From Peltaster fructicola (lineage: Eukaryota; Ascomycota; Dothideomycetes), in contig CP051139.1 in NCBI GenBank assembly GCA_001592805.2, forward strand, positions 3,100,001 to 3,164,000: a stretch of 64,000 bases of DNA, given 5' to 3'. This document shows positions 43,164 to 53,804 of this stretch, one piece after another (the first letter of the stretch is position 1; the number at the start of each line of letters is the position of its first letter). Made by a program: the position numbers and the translations under genes. The notes below the pieces were generated by a model. It was not told where the DNA came from. It searched no databases and saw only the letters and a list, made by a program, of their open reading frames with translations.

Positions 43164-43645
43164 CTACTCGATCAAGTTGTCATCAGGATCACGGCAGTAA
43201 ACACTGCGCAGTTTACCCACCGCACCAGTCCGATCGACTACCTTGCCGTCCTCGAGGACCTCACGATTTGTTAGCAATCAGGTTGTGCTGCAAACAAGGT
43301 CCTGCTACACCTGGATGCCTGCCGCCTGCCACTTTGCAAGGACATCATCTATGGGGTGGTCTGTGATGAAACACAAGTCACCGCTGCCAGGCTGGACGCT
43401 GCCAGCTTTTGGCTCGAACTCATGGCCAGATAAATGCAGGTTGATCTTCTGATTGCCGAACTTCAAGGCATGTCTGTCCTCTTAGCCGGGCATATTCCCA
43501 ACTGTTGTGCGTACCTCTCGTCTCCCTTTGACACAAACTTCTCATGTTGCATCCCGAGGCGCTCTGTGTAGAAAGCGACAGTTGCTTCGATGCTTTTGAC
43601 AGTAAGAACCACATGGTCCAGTGCTTTGACTTTGATACCTGACAT
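43164..43645 (-). CDS. Glyoxalase-fold (VOC) metalloenzyme
   Basis: Three exons, 43515-43645, 43311-43473 and 43164-43259, with introns of 41 and 51 nt give 129 residues. One VOC domain of two beta-alpha-beta-beta-beta units is seen: IKVKALDHVVLTVKSIEATV with the first metal His, FYTERLGMQHEKF, RHALKFGNQKINLH with the second His, then GDLCFITDHPIDDVLAKW, GAVGKLRSVYCRDPDDNLIE with a metal Glu at the end. The size and motifs match the small glyoxalase/bleomycin-resistance-like group in fungi. The substrate is not fixed by sequence; glyoxalase I itself is longer in fungi. It converges on ALG12 with 51 bp between stops. Confidence 0.85.
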
Positions 43646-44940
43646 GATTGCAGGCGTGCTTGCTGGTCTGGAGATCTTAGCGGAATGCTGGACAGTGCGC
43701 AGTGTGATGTGCTCACCGAAGCTAGAGATGCACTTGAGGTCATACCGAACGCACAGTGGGGTGGTGCATTGAGTTGTGCAGATCCCTGGCCCCTTCTGTG
43801 TGATCTTGCAACACCTTCAGTCAACTATTTGACCAAGCACTACATCGCGGACCATCGATCATGCTCTCGATCCGACCATTGATCACATATGTCAGCGGTT
43901 GATGCAGACTGCAGTGGCGAGTGAGGCAGCTTCTTTCTTAGAATACTGCAAGCATGGAGCAGTCACCTGCACCGCAAGCATAGTGCTTCTTCATCAGAGG
44001 TTTCGGAAAGGTGCTGTCTCGCTCAGCCATAGCAATTTGTACTGCGGATTGGGCTGTCTCCATCGAGCTCCTAGTAAGCACGTCGGAGCACATGAAGTCT
44101 AAGTTCTCTCATAGCGTGAATCCATGCAATCTACCATTTCGAACGGGATAGAACCACCTTCATCACCAAATGATCGATTGTCAGCATAAGCCCTGATGGT
44201 GCTGCTCTTGTCAAGCCGTCTGCGACGAAATTCCCGACAGCGGTCTTGAAGCGCTGTATGTCAGAGTGATGAAGCCTCGAGGGCATGATTATGGAGCCTG
44301 TGGCCTGTGATACTGATCATGTCTGTACCGGGGTTGGTACAGGTGTATCGAGGGGCATCGCCTGCCATGAACGCTTGCTTGGAACTTGTCCAACGTCATG
44401 CCTCTCTGGAGGCTTACGTGACTGGTGGACAATACGACGATGTTATCTTACGCAAATAACATTGTGTGGGTTGGCTAGAGCAGCAGAGATATCGGTCTCG
44501 ATCTTGGTGTGAACGATCCGTAGACAGGCAGCCATTTTTCAGTCGTGGACAAGCAGCTCTTCTGGTTGGCATTGCAAATGATGGAATGTACGTGAACGGC
44601 AACCGGGATCCTTGATCGAAGACTCACCGTTATGGACGTTGCTACTTGTTATCATCGTCCCATAATATGAACTTGTAGCTGTGATGTGATCGTTCAGGTG
44701 ATCGTCAGAAATCCTTGGAAGGAGTTCGTGGTTGAGGGAGCCCGAGAACATGGGTTCATGCAGATAATAAATATCGACGACCAACAATAGCCACGCAATA
44801 GACGCGATTGCACTGCATCATTGAGCCTCTGGCAACTACACGCTCGACAACCTATGATCAGTGGTGTTCGTCAACACTACAAATCACAAGCCTAGTACCA
44901 GACATTCCTCATCAGCTGCATCACCCTCAGATACACGACC
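43646..44940. other. Gene-poor gap of about 1.3 kb
   Basis: No supported gene. On the minus strand between about 44540 and 44100 there are fragments of protein-like frame with possible short introns (KIETDISAALANPHNVIC near 44480, YADNRSFGDEGGSIPFEMV near 44150), but I could not join them into one phase-consistent model, and no family is evident. They could be a decayed gene or chance. The right end is the cyclophilin promoter. Confidence 0.35.
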
Positions 44941-45515
44941 ATGGCGACCGAACCTAACCCAGTAGTGTTCTTCGACATGACGCTTGGCGGCGAACCTCTT
45001 GGTCGCATCAAGATGGAGCTCTTCACTGATGTGGTACCTCGAACGGCAGAGAACTTCAGAGTATATTGCACAGGCGAAACCAGGAATCATCTTGGTAAAC
45101 CGCAAGGGTACAAAGGATGTCGATTCCATCGGGTGATCAAGGACTTCATGATCCAAGGCGGCGACTTCATCAATGGTGATGGTACTGGTAATGCAAGCAT
45201 ATACGGCACGAGGAGCTTTGCAGACGAAAACTTCAAGCTGAAGCATGACACACCTGGTCTGTTGTCAATGGCGGTAGGTCGGCAATCGATCATGTCAAGC
45301 AGAGCACTGACGTCTTCTAGAACACTGGCAAAGACTCGAATGGTTGTCAGTTCTTCGTCACGACCGTGGCAACACCTCATCTGGACAACAAACATGTCGT
45401 CTTCGGCAAAGTCGTAGAAGGCTTCGATGTGGTACGTAAGATCGAGAACGTTAGGACTGGCAAAGACGACCGACCGACACTGGATGTCATCATATCACAA
45501 TGTGGTGAGATGTGA
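44941..45515 (+). CDS. Cyclophilin H-type peptidyl-prolyl isomerase
   Basis: Two exons, 44941-45273 and 45321-45515, with a 47-nt intron (GTAGGT...TTCTAG) give 175 residues. It catalyses cis-trans isomerisation of prolyl bonds. Seen: [16 protein letters not shown] with the catalytic Arg64, [44 protein letters not shown], and the C-terminus IISQCGEM shared with human PPIH, a U4/U6.U5 snRNP-linked cyclophilin. The start [17 protein letters not shown] also fits PPIH. The residue at the cyclosporin-binding Trp position is His131 ([11 protein letters not shown]), so cyclosporin sensitivity is probably low. Symbol withheld because fungal naming varies. Confidence 0.9.
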
Positions 45516-45805
45516 ACGGCAGGAAGGGCGACACTATACGATCATGTCCATGTAATACCAGGCGACGGGTTGCCACGGCAGAGTGCTCGAGACGCTAGGA
45601 TTAGACAATACGAACAGTATGGTATCTAAAGAGGTGAAGTCCATCCGCCGCGTCGACGCTGCCATTGAAGCTATACGATGAGGCGCGCGACGGACAGGAG
45701 GCTGGTATCATAGAAACGCCAAACAACGCTGATCGAAATGTTTGTCCCATTTCATCCACCTGGCCGACTTGTCTGAAAAGTGTGCAAGAAGAAGCCACAT
45801 CAAAA

Positions 45806-47152
45806 TCATTGGAAGAGAGAAGCACATCCCCAGTGCTGCTCTACGCCCCACTGACCTGGGTCCTTCCACATGTCGTTCGTGTACGAGAAGATGGCAGCCT
45901 TACCTCCGACGTTGCTCATGATGTTGTTGATGGCATCGACCTGGTTTTGGGTACCTGGCACGGCGAGACCGTTGGACGAACCTCCGCTTGGCCATCCAGT
46001 CTCGAGGATGTAGGCCTCCTTCTGGTTGTTGCAGACACCAGCGAGGTCGGAGAGCTGCGACTTGACGAAGACACCAGCGACAGGAGCAAGAACGGTGACG
46101 TCAAAGAACGGGTGGATGTTTGCGCCAATGACATCGACAACAGGGCAAAGAGTAGAGCCGTACTGCTCGATGACGTTCAGTGGTTCAGTAGTCGTGACTG
46201 GTCCGGTGTAGCCAGCAGCCTTGAACTTGGTCTTGACGTCGGTAATGAGGCCAGCAAGACCAGAAGCAGAAACCCATCCGCGAAAGATGTCCTCGTTACC
46301 CACGATGACCATGGAGACGATATCCCAATTGCTCTGACCCCACGTTATAGTATCGGCGACCTGCTTGTCGGTGTAAGAGCCAATGCCAGATGCATTGATG
46401 TCGATTCCAACAAGCATGCTCATTTTGTTGGCACGGCATGCACTGCCGATGTTCGCGAGACCAGAGCAGTCGTTGGCATATGTGCGGATGGTAGTGAAGC
46501 CCTTGCCCTTGAGGGAGGCGATATCGCTGGACACCTGGTCGGCAGTCTTGCAGTCTCCAGAGCTAGTGTATGGCGTATAGCAGAAGGCCCACTTGTCACC
46601 ATTGGCGGAGATAGAGCCCGAACTGCCAGAGCTGGAACTCTGTGTGCTTGGAGAGTTCTGTGCGCTTGAGGCTGGTGCTGCTGCTGCTGGTGCTTCAGAA
46701 GTGGTGACGGCAGCCTTGTATCCGTATGCTACTGCATCGGTGTTGGCAGCTGAGCTGCTCGTGGTTGGTGGTGGCGCGGTAGTGCTCGTAGTTGTAGTTG
46801 GAGGAGGAGGTGGTGGTGATGAGGTCGACGTGGACGTGGACGTGGATGTGGATGTAGATGTCGAGGTTGATGAGGATGTGGATGTGGATGTGGATGTCGA
46901 CGTTGATGTGGACGACGATGTTGACGTGCTTGAGGTCTTTGCTGCAGCGCTTGACGAGCTGGAAGATGGCACAGGCGCGCTAGATGCTGGAACCAGACCC
47001 CATTCACCGTACGAGGTCACAGTCGAGTAGGTGACCTTGCAGTTGTCGTTGTTTGTCTCCAGGCCGCGCTGGTGAAACTTGGCGTGCTGGTGCTCGTGTG
47101 CTGCGACACTTGCGGCCAAAGCCAGGACTCCGAAAGCAGTTGCTGACTTCAT
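45806..47152 (-). CDS. Secreted GH17 cell-wall beta-1,3-glucanase-like protein
   Basis: One exon of 448 residues, with start at 47152 chosen because the signal peptide MKSATAFGVLALAASVAAHE begins there; an ATG six codons upstream is possible. A KFHQRGLE dibasic processing-type site follows. About 70 residues of Thr-Ser repeat with a short Pro run separate it from the GH17 barrel (about 190-448): DKWAFCYTPYTSSGDCKT, FTTIRTYANDCSGL, proton donor in MVIVGNEDIFRG, nucleophile in AYILETGWPSGG. GH17 enzymes cut or transfer beta-1,3-glucan in the fungal wall (Scw and Bgl2 groups). No GPI signal is present. The linker is likely O-mannosylated and wall-spanning. Confidence 0.9.
   Translation of the reverse strand: MKSATAFGVLALAASVAAHEHQHAKFHQRGLETNNDNCKVTYSTVTSYGEWGLVPASSAPVPSSSSSSAAAKTSSTSTSSSTSTSTSTSTSTSSSTSTSTSTSTSTSTSTSSPPPPPPTTTTSTTAPPPTTSSSAANTDAVAYGYKAAVTTSEAPAAAAPASSAQNSPSTQSSSSGSSGSISANGDKWAFCYTPYTSSGDCKTADQVSSDIASLKGKGFTTIRTYANDCSGLANIGSACRANKMSMLVGIDINASGIGSYTDKQVADTITWGQSNWDIVSMVIVGNEDIFRGWVSASGLAGLITDVKTKFKAAGYTGPVTTTEPLNVIEQYGSTLCPVVDVIGANIHPFFDVTVLAPVAGVFVKSQLSDLAGVCNNQKEAYILETGWPSGGSSNGLAVPGTQNQVDAINNIMSNVGGKAAIFSYTNDMWKDPGQWGVEQHWGCASLFQ
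46812..46937 (-). repeat. Six-base coding repeat for Thr-Ser linker of the GH17 protein
   Basis: A run of degenerate hexamers encodes (TS)n with interspersed SS, followed by six prolines. Read on the plus strand, the same tract gives a Val-Asp run, which explains an antisense shadow frame there. Confidence 0.85.
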
Positions 47153-48886
47153 TATATCTCTTCTGATCACTGAACGAGTGAAGCGATCGAGTATTGAAAG
47201 GAACGTGACCGTAAAGGAGCGACTTGGTGATGGAAGAAGAAGAAAGAAAAGGGAGACGAGTTTGTCGCTGTGAGCAGTAGTACAGAGCTTACCGTTGTGT
47301 GGTCCATTTCTCTTTGGCGCCTGACTCTACCACGACTCGAGGTCCTTGTTCATTGCGGCGCAAATCAACAGATCCTCTTGCAGTGATTTACATTTGACGA
47401 GTTTAGCGATGAACAACGGTCGGAGCCTGTTGGTCACAACAGGACTGGCGTCAACTCAGGGAAATGAGCTTTTCGCCAAGCATTGCTTTTCTAGTGGAGA
47501 TTCTGCGACCGGATTCGGCAGTATCCTACTGGCGAATTACCACCTCCTGTAGTCCGAGGCCTGGCTACTCTTTTTTTGCGAGCTCTAGAGACTATGGTTG
47601 AAGAGTGACACCGACCAAAGTATACACACGATCAAATCTCTCGCGTGTGGCCAGCGTCCAGACGAGATGAAAGGAGATGAGCGCCTCGCCTCACAACTGC
47701 AGGCTGACTAGAGACTGGCCAGACGACTGCACATGTGAGGCGTCTACGCATCCTTTGTCGCTATGGTGCTTACACAAAGATACGGTGTTCTTTGGTGATG
47801 CAGATCTCGCAGATCAGAGCATCTCTCAACGTTTCGTATCGCTATTCTGTACTAACACAGTAGTTGACCTAGATTCTCATGTAGCCAATAGGAAGATCTT
47901 CTGCTGTGAGGTCTATCACGCACCGACATATCAGATGGCACTGACTCTCTGCACATCGCTTCCTGTGGTTGCGGTGGAGCTGTTCTCTGCTCGAACAACG
48001 ATGCGTCTGGCTCGAGATCCGACCCAAGCGCTACATATGCTACCACAAGCCTCAGAAGTGAGATCAGTCTCGAGAGTCTGCTTTGCGATACGACGATACC
48101 TAGAGCACAAGGTGCCAGCCATACCTGCTGTTGTCGTTCGACTTCATTGATGCGACGTGGCGGCATCTTCATGCCTACATAGACACCTTCGCGGCCACGC
48201 TGCCGGCAGGATCATGGTCTCTCTCCACAACGGAGGCGTAAGAATGCATGGCAAACGCACGAACGATGAGTGCAAATTAGGCACGCCGGGCAGAAGTAGC
48301 AGGATAGATGAGGCTATCTACATTTGGTGCTTTTTAGACTTCGGCGAAATGAACTCCTCTTCGTATTTCGAGCAGCGATGCTAAACGATCGGTGCATCTT
48401 GTTTGGAATGCGTAAAGCGACTCGTGATGACCACAGGAAATTCACGCAGAGCTGAAAGACGCTACAGTGGCAGTGGAACGACATCCAGGCTGCGCGATGT
48501 TGTTCACTAAAGCATTACCCTGTCCATTGTCGAGTGATGATAGGGTGGCAGCAAATATATAGTGATCCACTTTTCCAGGGGCATGACGAAGGACCACCAA
48601 GGGACCGACGTCTTTCTGCATAGGCGCCACTGCGAATAACCATCCGTGCCAAGCAAGATCGTCTATCTGTCTGCGTTGCTTCCTTCCGAATGGCGAGGTG
48701 CTGTCGTCCTACATCCTTTCAAGTCACCGCGCATGTACTACACGTGCCCATCGCACCGTTGACGTCAACTCCAAGCATTCTTGATGTAGCGACACGCGAC
48801 TTGCGCGCACAGAAACACAAAACTGCAGGGTCCTTGCCGACATCAATGATCCTAGACAACTCTCAAACATTACCAAAGTCCTCACC
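47153..48886. other. Gene-poor gap of about 1.73 kb
   Basis: The largest gap. Plus frame 47677-48150 (157 codons) has no motif. On the minus strand at about 48165-47931 a small two-exon reading is possible: MPPRRINEVERQQ spliced at GTATGG to QTLETDLTSEACGSICSAWV and ending DVQRVSAI. It is short and basic with two cysteines, but I do not recognise it and the donor is weak. The ends hold the divergent promoters of GH17 and the Sel1 gene. Confidence 0.35.
47229..47259 (-). promoter_or_regulatory. Pyrimidine-rich leader of the GH17 gene
   Basis: On the minus strand the stretch is nearly all C and T, about 80-110 bases ahead of the ATG. CT-rich tracts near the transcription start are common in strongly expressed filamentous-fungal genes. 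The role here is inferred. Confidence 0.4.
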
Positions 48887-51237
48887 ATGGGTCCGCGACC
48901 CGCGCCTCTAAACCTCAATAGCGCTCGCGATGATGGCGACCTTCCTCCTCCTCGATTCCCAGGCTTCCACATGGATTTGCCTTCGCCGCGAGCAGGTGAC
49001 ACGCCGCCGGCGTTGTCACCACTGGATGCTTTCGCCCTACACTCACGCATGCTGGCGAAGAAGTTCGACGAAGAAGCTGAGGCTGGAAGGCGTCTGAGTC
49101 GGTTATCCCACAAGACTGTCGCGCAAGAGATGGCAAATCGTCCTAACTACTTCCGAGCACAGAAGAGCACCGATGGCATGAGTGACATCTCAGAGTCGCA
49201 GGAGGACTCACTGCCGAACACCCGAGGTGGACTTGCTGTGAATCGCAACGATGCGCCAAGAGACCGCCCACAGAGCACACATCCAATGCTTGGTAGAGCT
49301 TCGCGCATGGGCAATGAGACCGAGAGAATTGGCACGCCGAATTTCGACTCTATTGCAGAGCATCAACAGCGATCGCTTCCTGCTGAGCAACCAGGTTATT
49401 TTGCCATGCCTCGAGCATTGACGCCAGAGCCAGTAGATCCCAGGGTGAAGATTGAAGCTCCGTCGCCCATGCTGCCAAGTTTGACAAGCAGTGTTGAATC
49501 GTTATCACACACTCATGCCCGGAGTATGGAAAGAGCTCCGAGGAACTATGGCTCAGAGCGCAATCTGCTTCCTTTACGGTCGCCTATGCTACCAAGATCT
49601 CCCAAAAGCATGCAGAGCATTCGCGCGGTGGGACAAGACAGTGGCGAAGACGATAACGCATATACGAATGGTGGACCATACGCAGCAGTCAGGAAGTACT
49701 CTGGAAGCAGTGGCATATCAATGCCTCCCTCACCATTTACACCGAGCTTCGTGCATCACGCACATCGATCTCCATCCATGAACTCGGAGTATTCGTTGAC
49801 TGGGTTTTCGCACTCTCCACGTCCCGCGATGAACTTTTCGCGACCAGATCGACCTATGAGTCCAGAGGGTCGCACATCAATGGACACAAGACAGTCGTCT
49901 GACAGCCGGCGATCCTTTGAGTCGAGACCTTCTGCAGATGTGCTTAACAGGCAGTCGTCAATGGCAAGTAGTGCGACACAGCTCTCACAGCAATCACCGC
50001 CTCGAAAACAGCAAAGCGAGAGGATGCCGAAACCATTCGCCAATGAGGACAATGCCAGTGATAGCGACACTGGACAGACATATACTTACAGTAGTTTCAC
50101 ACTACCACGTGGTCGAGGTGTCGAACGCAACTCTATGGGATTGAGAACGTCTTGGATCGAGAAGCAGATCACATGGGACAACGAAGGGAATACGGACGAT
50201 CCTAAGGTACAGCCTGTGTTCGAACATGGGCGTAAGAGCAGCGAGGTCCTCACTAGACCAGTCATACCGGCAGCAGAAAGACCAAGTTCGCCCGCATCGA
50301 TACAGGTACCGTTTGAGACAAGGCGCGGTCGTGAGCACAGCTTCACCAGTGCACACCGCAGCCATTCAGCTGACCCCAGAGTCGCTGTACGTCCGAAGGC
50401 ACTACACACTCCTTCAGCATCTATCGCTACCGACAGCACTGAGCGAACGATCAAGCCATCGCCATTACAACAGCGCGAGCTCTCATCAGAAGTCAGCGCC
50501 GAGGATCATCTCGAGATTGGCATCCAGGCACATAGTGCGGGCCAGACCAACAAATCCACGTATCACCTGCGACTTGCTGCCAACGCCGGCTTACCGACAG
50601 CCATGTTACTGTATGCGCTCGCATGTAGACATGGCTGGGGTATGCGCGCCAACCAGGAAGAGGGTGTCAGATGGCTTCGAAAGGCTATCGACACATCTAA
50701 GCTCGAGGAGCAGGATGTCGACCGGACTCTCCTTGCTGCGTCCAGACGGAGTGGCATCCTGGATCCAACAGCCGAGCTGGCAGAGAGAAAGAAGCGTAAG
50801 GCGCAGTTCTCGCTCGCCATTTATGAGCTCGGCATGTCGTACATGAAAGGTTGGGGCTGTCCGAAGGACAAAGTACTCGCACTGCGATGCTACGAGATCG
50901 CTGGTGATTGGGGTGACTGCGATGCCTTAGCAGAAGCTGGGTATTGCTATACTCAAGGTCTGGGCTGTAAGAAGGACATGCACAAGGCAGCAGCGCTCTA
51001 TCGCAAGGCTGCTTGTCTCGGCATGTCCATGACTGGCAACAGTTGGTGAGTTCTGGTGCTCAGAAAGTGTGTGACTATCACTGACGAAGAAACAGGATCT
51101 ACAAGGACAAGTACATGGAGACCACTGTTGAGCAGCCTAAGAAGAGCATTGAGCTTGTACCAATACCAGCCAAGGAGCCGGAGAAACGTGCCAGATCTCG
51201 CTCAATATGGGGACGACCGAAGAAGGAGAAGTCGTGA
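48887..51237 (+). CDS. Sel1-repeat protein of the Nif1/Dsf2 type
   Basis: Two exons, 48887-51045 and 51096-51237, with a 50-nt intron (GTGAGT...AAACAG) give 766 residues. The first 540 residues are disordered, Ser/Pro/Arg-rich, with many SP and RSPS-type sites. Sel1 repeats occupy about 545-725: KSTYHLRLAANAGLPTAMLL, YALACRHGWGMRANQEEG, LAIYELGMSYMKGWGCPKDK, LAEAGYCYTQGLGCKKD, followed across the intron by GNSWIYKDKYM. This order and the final motif match S. pombe Nif1, which binds the kinase Nim1/Cdr1 and restrains entry into mitosis, and yeast Dsf2. Chs4-type chitin synthase activators share Sel1 repeats but have more copies and a prenyl tail, absent here. Confidence 0.75.
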
Positions 51238-51790
51238 TGATGATATGATGCCCTCACGGCATCCAAGCTATCTGGTTAATGTAATGTTTACACATGGACG
51301 ATGGAGTTGGGATCTGCTTCAGAGTATGGATGATACCCCGATCCGAATGAGGGAGAGGGCACTGGTTGCCCGTGGACCAACCTCACATCTAGACACCACA
51401 ATAAGAACAAATCTTGAACTCTATCGGGTGCTGTCACCGGTGCTGCACCTGCGTCTCCTGGTGCGGCAAGCAGTTTTCCGACTTCTTGTCTTTTGCGTGC
51501 AGCTACATGTACTAAGCTTTGTCTCGTCAATGCTTGCACGTCATAGCATGAAGAAAGACGAATACATGGCGCCATGCTAGGCCGACTGGTGAGCTGTACT
51601 AGCCGCGGACACACCATGCTGGCGACGTCACCGGCCAAAGCTACAAAGTATCTCAAGCCCGCACATCTTTCCAGCAGCACAACTATTTCCTCGATCCGGC
51701 ACTGCACTCATATACACATCGTCTCTTTGTACTCTCGTACCTGTTCTCCCTTGTTCTTCCACAGAGCAGAGCTATCACGCCACATTCCTA
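51238..51790. other. Intergenic between Sel1 gene and LEA-like gene
   Basis: No gene seen. The 51056-51580 plus frame is a shadow and run-on of the Sel1 second exon. The right end is CT-rich leader sequence ahead of the 51791 ATG. Confidence 0.4.
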
Positions 51791-53066
51791 ATGGCGAGCA
51801 ACTTCATCGGCGGCGGGGTTTGGTCGCCTGTGGAAGACAGCACTCAGCCTCACACCGCTGTCTCTGAGATACCTGCCCCTGTTGAAGCTGCAAAGCCACC
51901 AGCTTCAAATGCAGGCACAGACGATCCGACTGGAGGCATTCCTAAGGGAGCCGGTGGCTTGAGCGGCACTGCAGCAATTGGAAGTCCTGTCCCTGCTGAC
52001 GCTGATCGCCAGACTGTTGTCGGCTCAGTGCTCGAGTACGCATTTGGCAAGAAGGAGCGCACTGCTGAAGAGGTCGATGCTGCAGCACCAACGTCAGCCA
52101 CGGTCACTGCAGGCAGTCAGAACACTGCTGCACCAACGACAACAACAACACAAAGCTCGGGCACGTATCTTGGTGCGCTTGCTGCCGCTGGAGGAGCTGC
52201 CGTGGCCAGCATCATCCCAGGTATGGCTGCAACGACTGGCGCCGAGCCACACGCTGCCACAACCACATCCACCGCTACCGAGCCTGTCGACCGATCTGTC
52301 ACCAGTGCCACGGCAACTGAGCCTATCGGAGGTGCCTCGACCACCGCAGAGCCTGTCGCCGCATCGACCACGCCAGCCGACGTGAAGAGCACAACCGCCG
52401 TCACAGATGACAAGCCTATCACCGACAAGAGCACGTCCGCGACAGAGGACAAGACATTAGGAGAGAAGGCTGCCGAAACTGCCGAGAGTGCCAAGGCTAG
52501 TGCAAGCGAGGCTGCGAACTCTGCCGCCAACACTGCCAGCGCTGCTGGAGAGTCCGTGAAAGAGGCTGTGACTGGTGAGGACAAGAAGGGCGAGGAGGCC
52601 AAATCAGAGGAGAGTCACGACAGGCCGAAGCAGGTGTCTGACCACGAAGCGGCGACTCGAGAGAACAAGGATGCTATTCCCACCGCAGGAGGCGAGAAGC
52701 TCGGCGCTGCACATGCTGTGAGTCGCGACAGCATGGAAGTTGTTGTTGCACCACTAACGTTGCACAGGGTGAGAGTAAGGTTATCCCAGACGTCCCTCCA
52801 AAGACAGACGAGACGACTGTCAGCTCAGAGGCTGGTCAGCCTGACAGTAAGTGCACATGTCATTGAAGCGCTCGTCCCATACTTACTCAACCACAGGCAC
52901 CACTGCAGACAACACTGCAAAGAACGCTGGCGAAGGACACCACAACCCTCTCGCTGGCCTTGGTGGCAAGAAGAGCGACAACGGTAGCAGCAGTGGTGAC
53001 AAGCCCAAGTTCATGGATCGTCTGAAGAACAAGCTCCACATTGGAGAAAAGAAGGACAAGGCTTGA
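51791..53066 (+). CDS. LEA-like alanine/threonine-rich hydrophilic protein
   Basis: Three exons, 51791-52717, 52768-52846 and 52897-53066, with 50-nt introns give 391 residues. Almost all is predicted disordered. A Thr/Ala/Pro-rich centre with one mild hydrophobic stretch (GALAAAGGAAVASIIPGMAA) is followed by Ala/Glu/Lys-rich, LEA-like helix-forming sequence (EKAAETAESAKASASEAANS). The end is a compact basic block, KPKFMDRLKNKLHIGEKKDK, which looks like the most conserved part and recalls a lysine-rich membrane- or stress-protein tail. LEA-type proteins protect from drying and stress; that role here is inference. No signal peptide. Confidence 0.72.
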
Positions 53067-53804
53067 GTTGATGAATGATGGATGAATGATTTTGAAGTGA
53101 TCTGCTGCCTTGCTTTATTGGCTATCAATGATACCACCATGGGATATATATCTCGCAATCATTACCTCTTTTGGTGTCTATACAAAATAGAGATATCTTC
53201 TGCCATGCTTCTTGATCCTTACTACACTAACCTCATGGCACCTAGCCGATTACTCGAGGACGCAGAAATGAGATGAAGGATTCGTACACCTTACCGGCTA
53301 TCTTTCCAAGACGTGCTTGATGGCTACCTCGCCTCCACCGTCAATCCAATGGAATGAGAACCCGTAAAACCTTATCGTCGTGCACCGCGTGCTGCCCAAG
53401 GTGGCGTACTCAACAAGATAGGTCCAATGGAGCAGGCAACCGTCCGGTGCGGTCTCGCGTTACACGGCCTGCTCATCTGAGAGAGCTTACGACTCCTCCT
53501 GCAAAGCCGGCACAGTACCACCGAGAGTACACCACGAAGGATAGTGCTACCGTCCTCCTGCAATCCTGCCGATCTACATGGACAAGCAACATCAAGCTTT
53601 GTCTATTTCACAGGCTTGCATGAACCCCTGTCGGACATCTCAATCGTCTATTGTTCTAGGTCCCCTTGCACCCTCCGACGGTGCCATCCGACCTCTTCTT
53701 ATCCCTCTTTTCCTTGGAGCACATCGAACATACCAATTTCGACACTGGACAAGCACATTGCATGAGGCACTCTGGCTCTCATAGCGCTGGGCAATCGCCC
53801 TAGG
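53067..53804. other. Intergenic, no gene seen
   Basis: Holds the 3' side of the LEA-like gene and the promoter of the mannosyltransferase. Short frames (53354-53623 plus, 53372-53563 minus) are overlapping shadows without motifs. Confidence 0.4.

Noticed and set aside
46593-47030. Plus-strand Val-Asp repeat frame
   Set aside because: Antisense of the GH17 Thr-Ser linker; the minus strand has the signal peptide and catalytic motifs.
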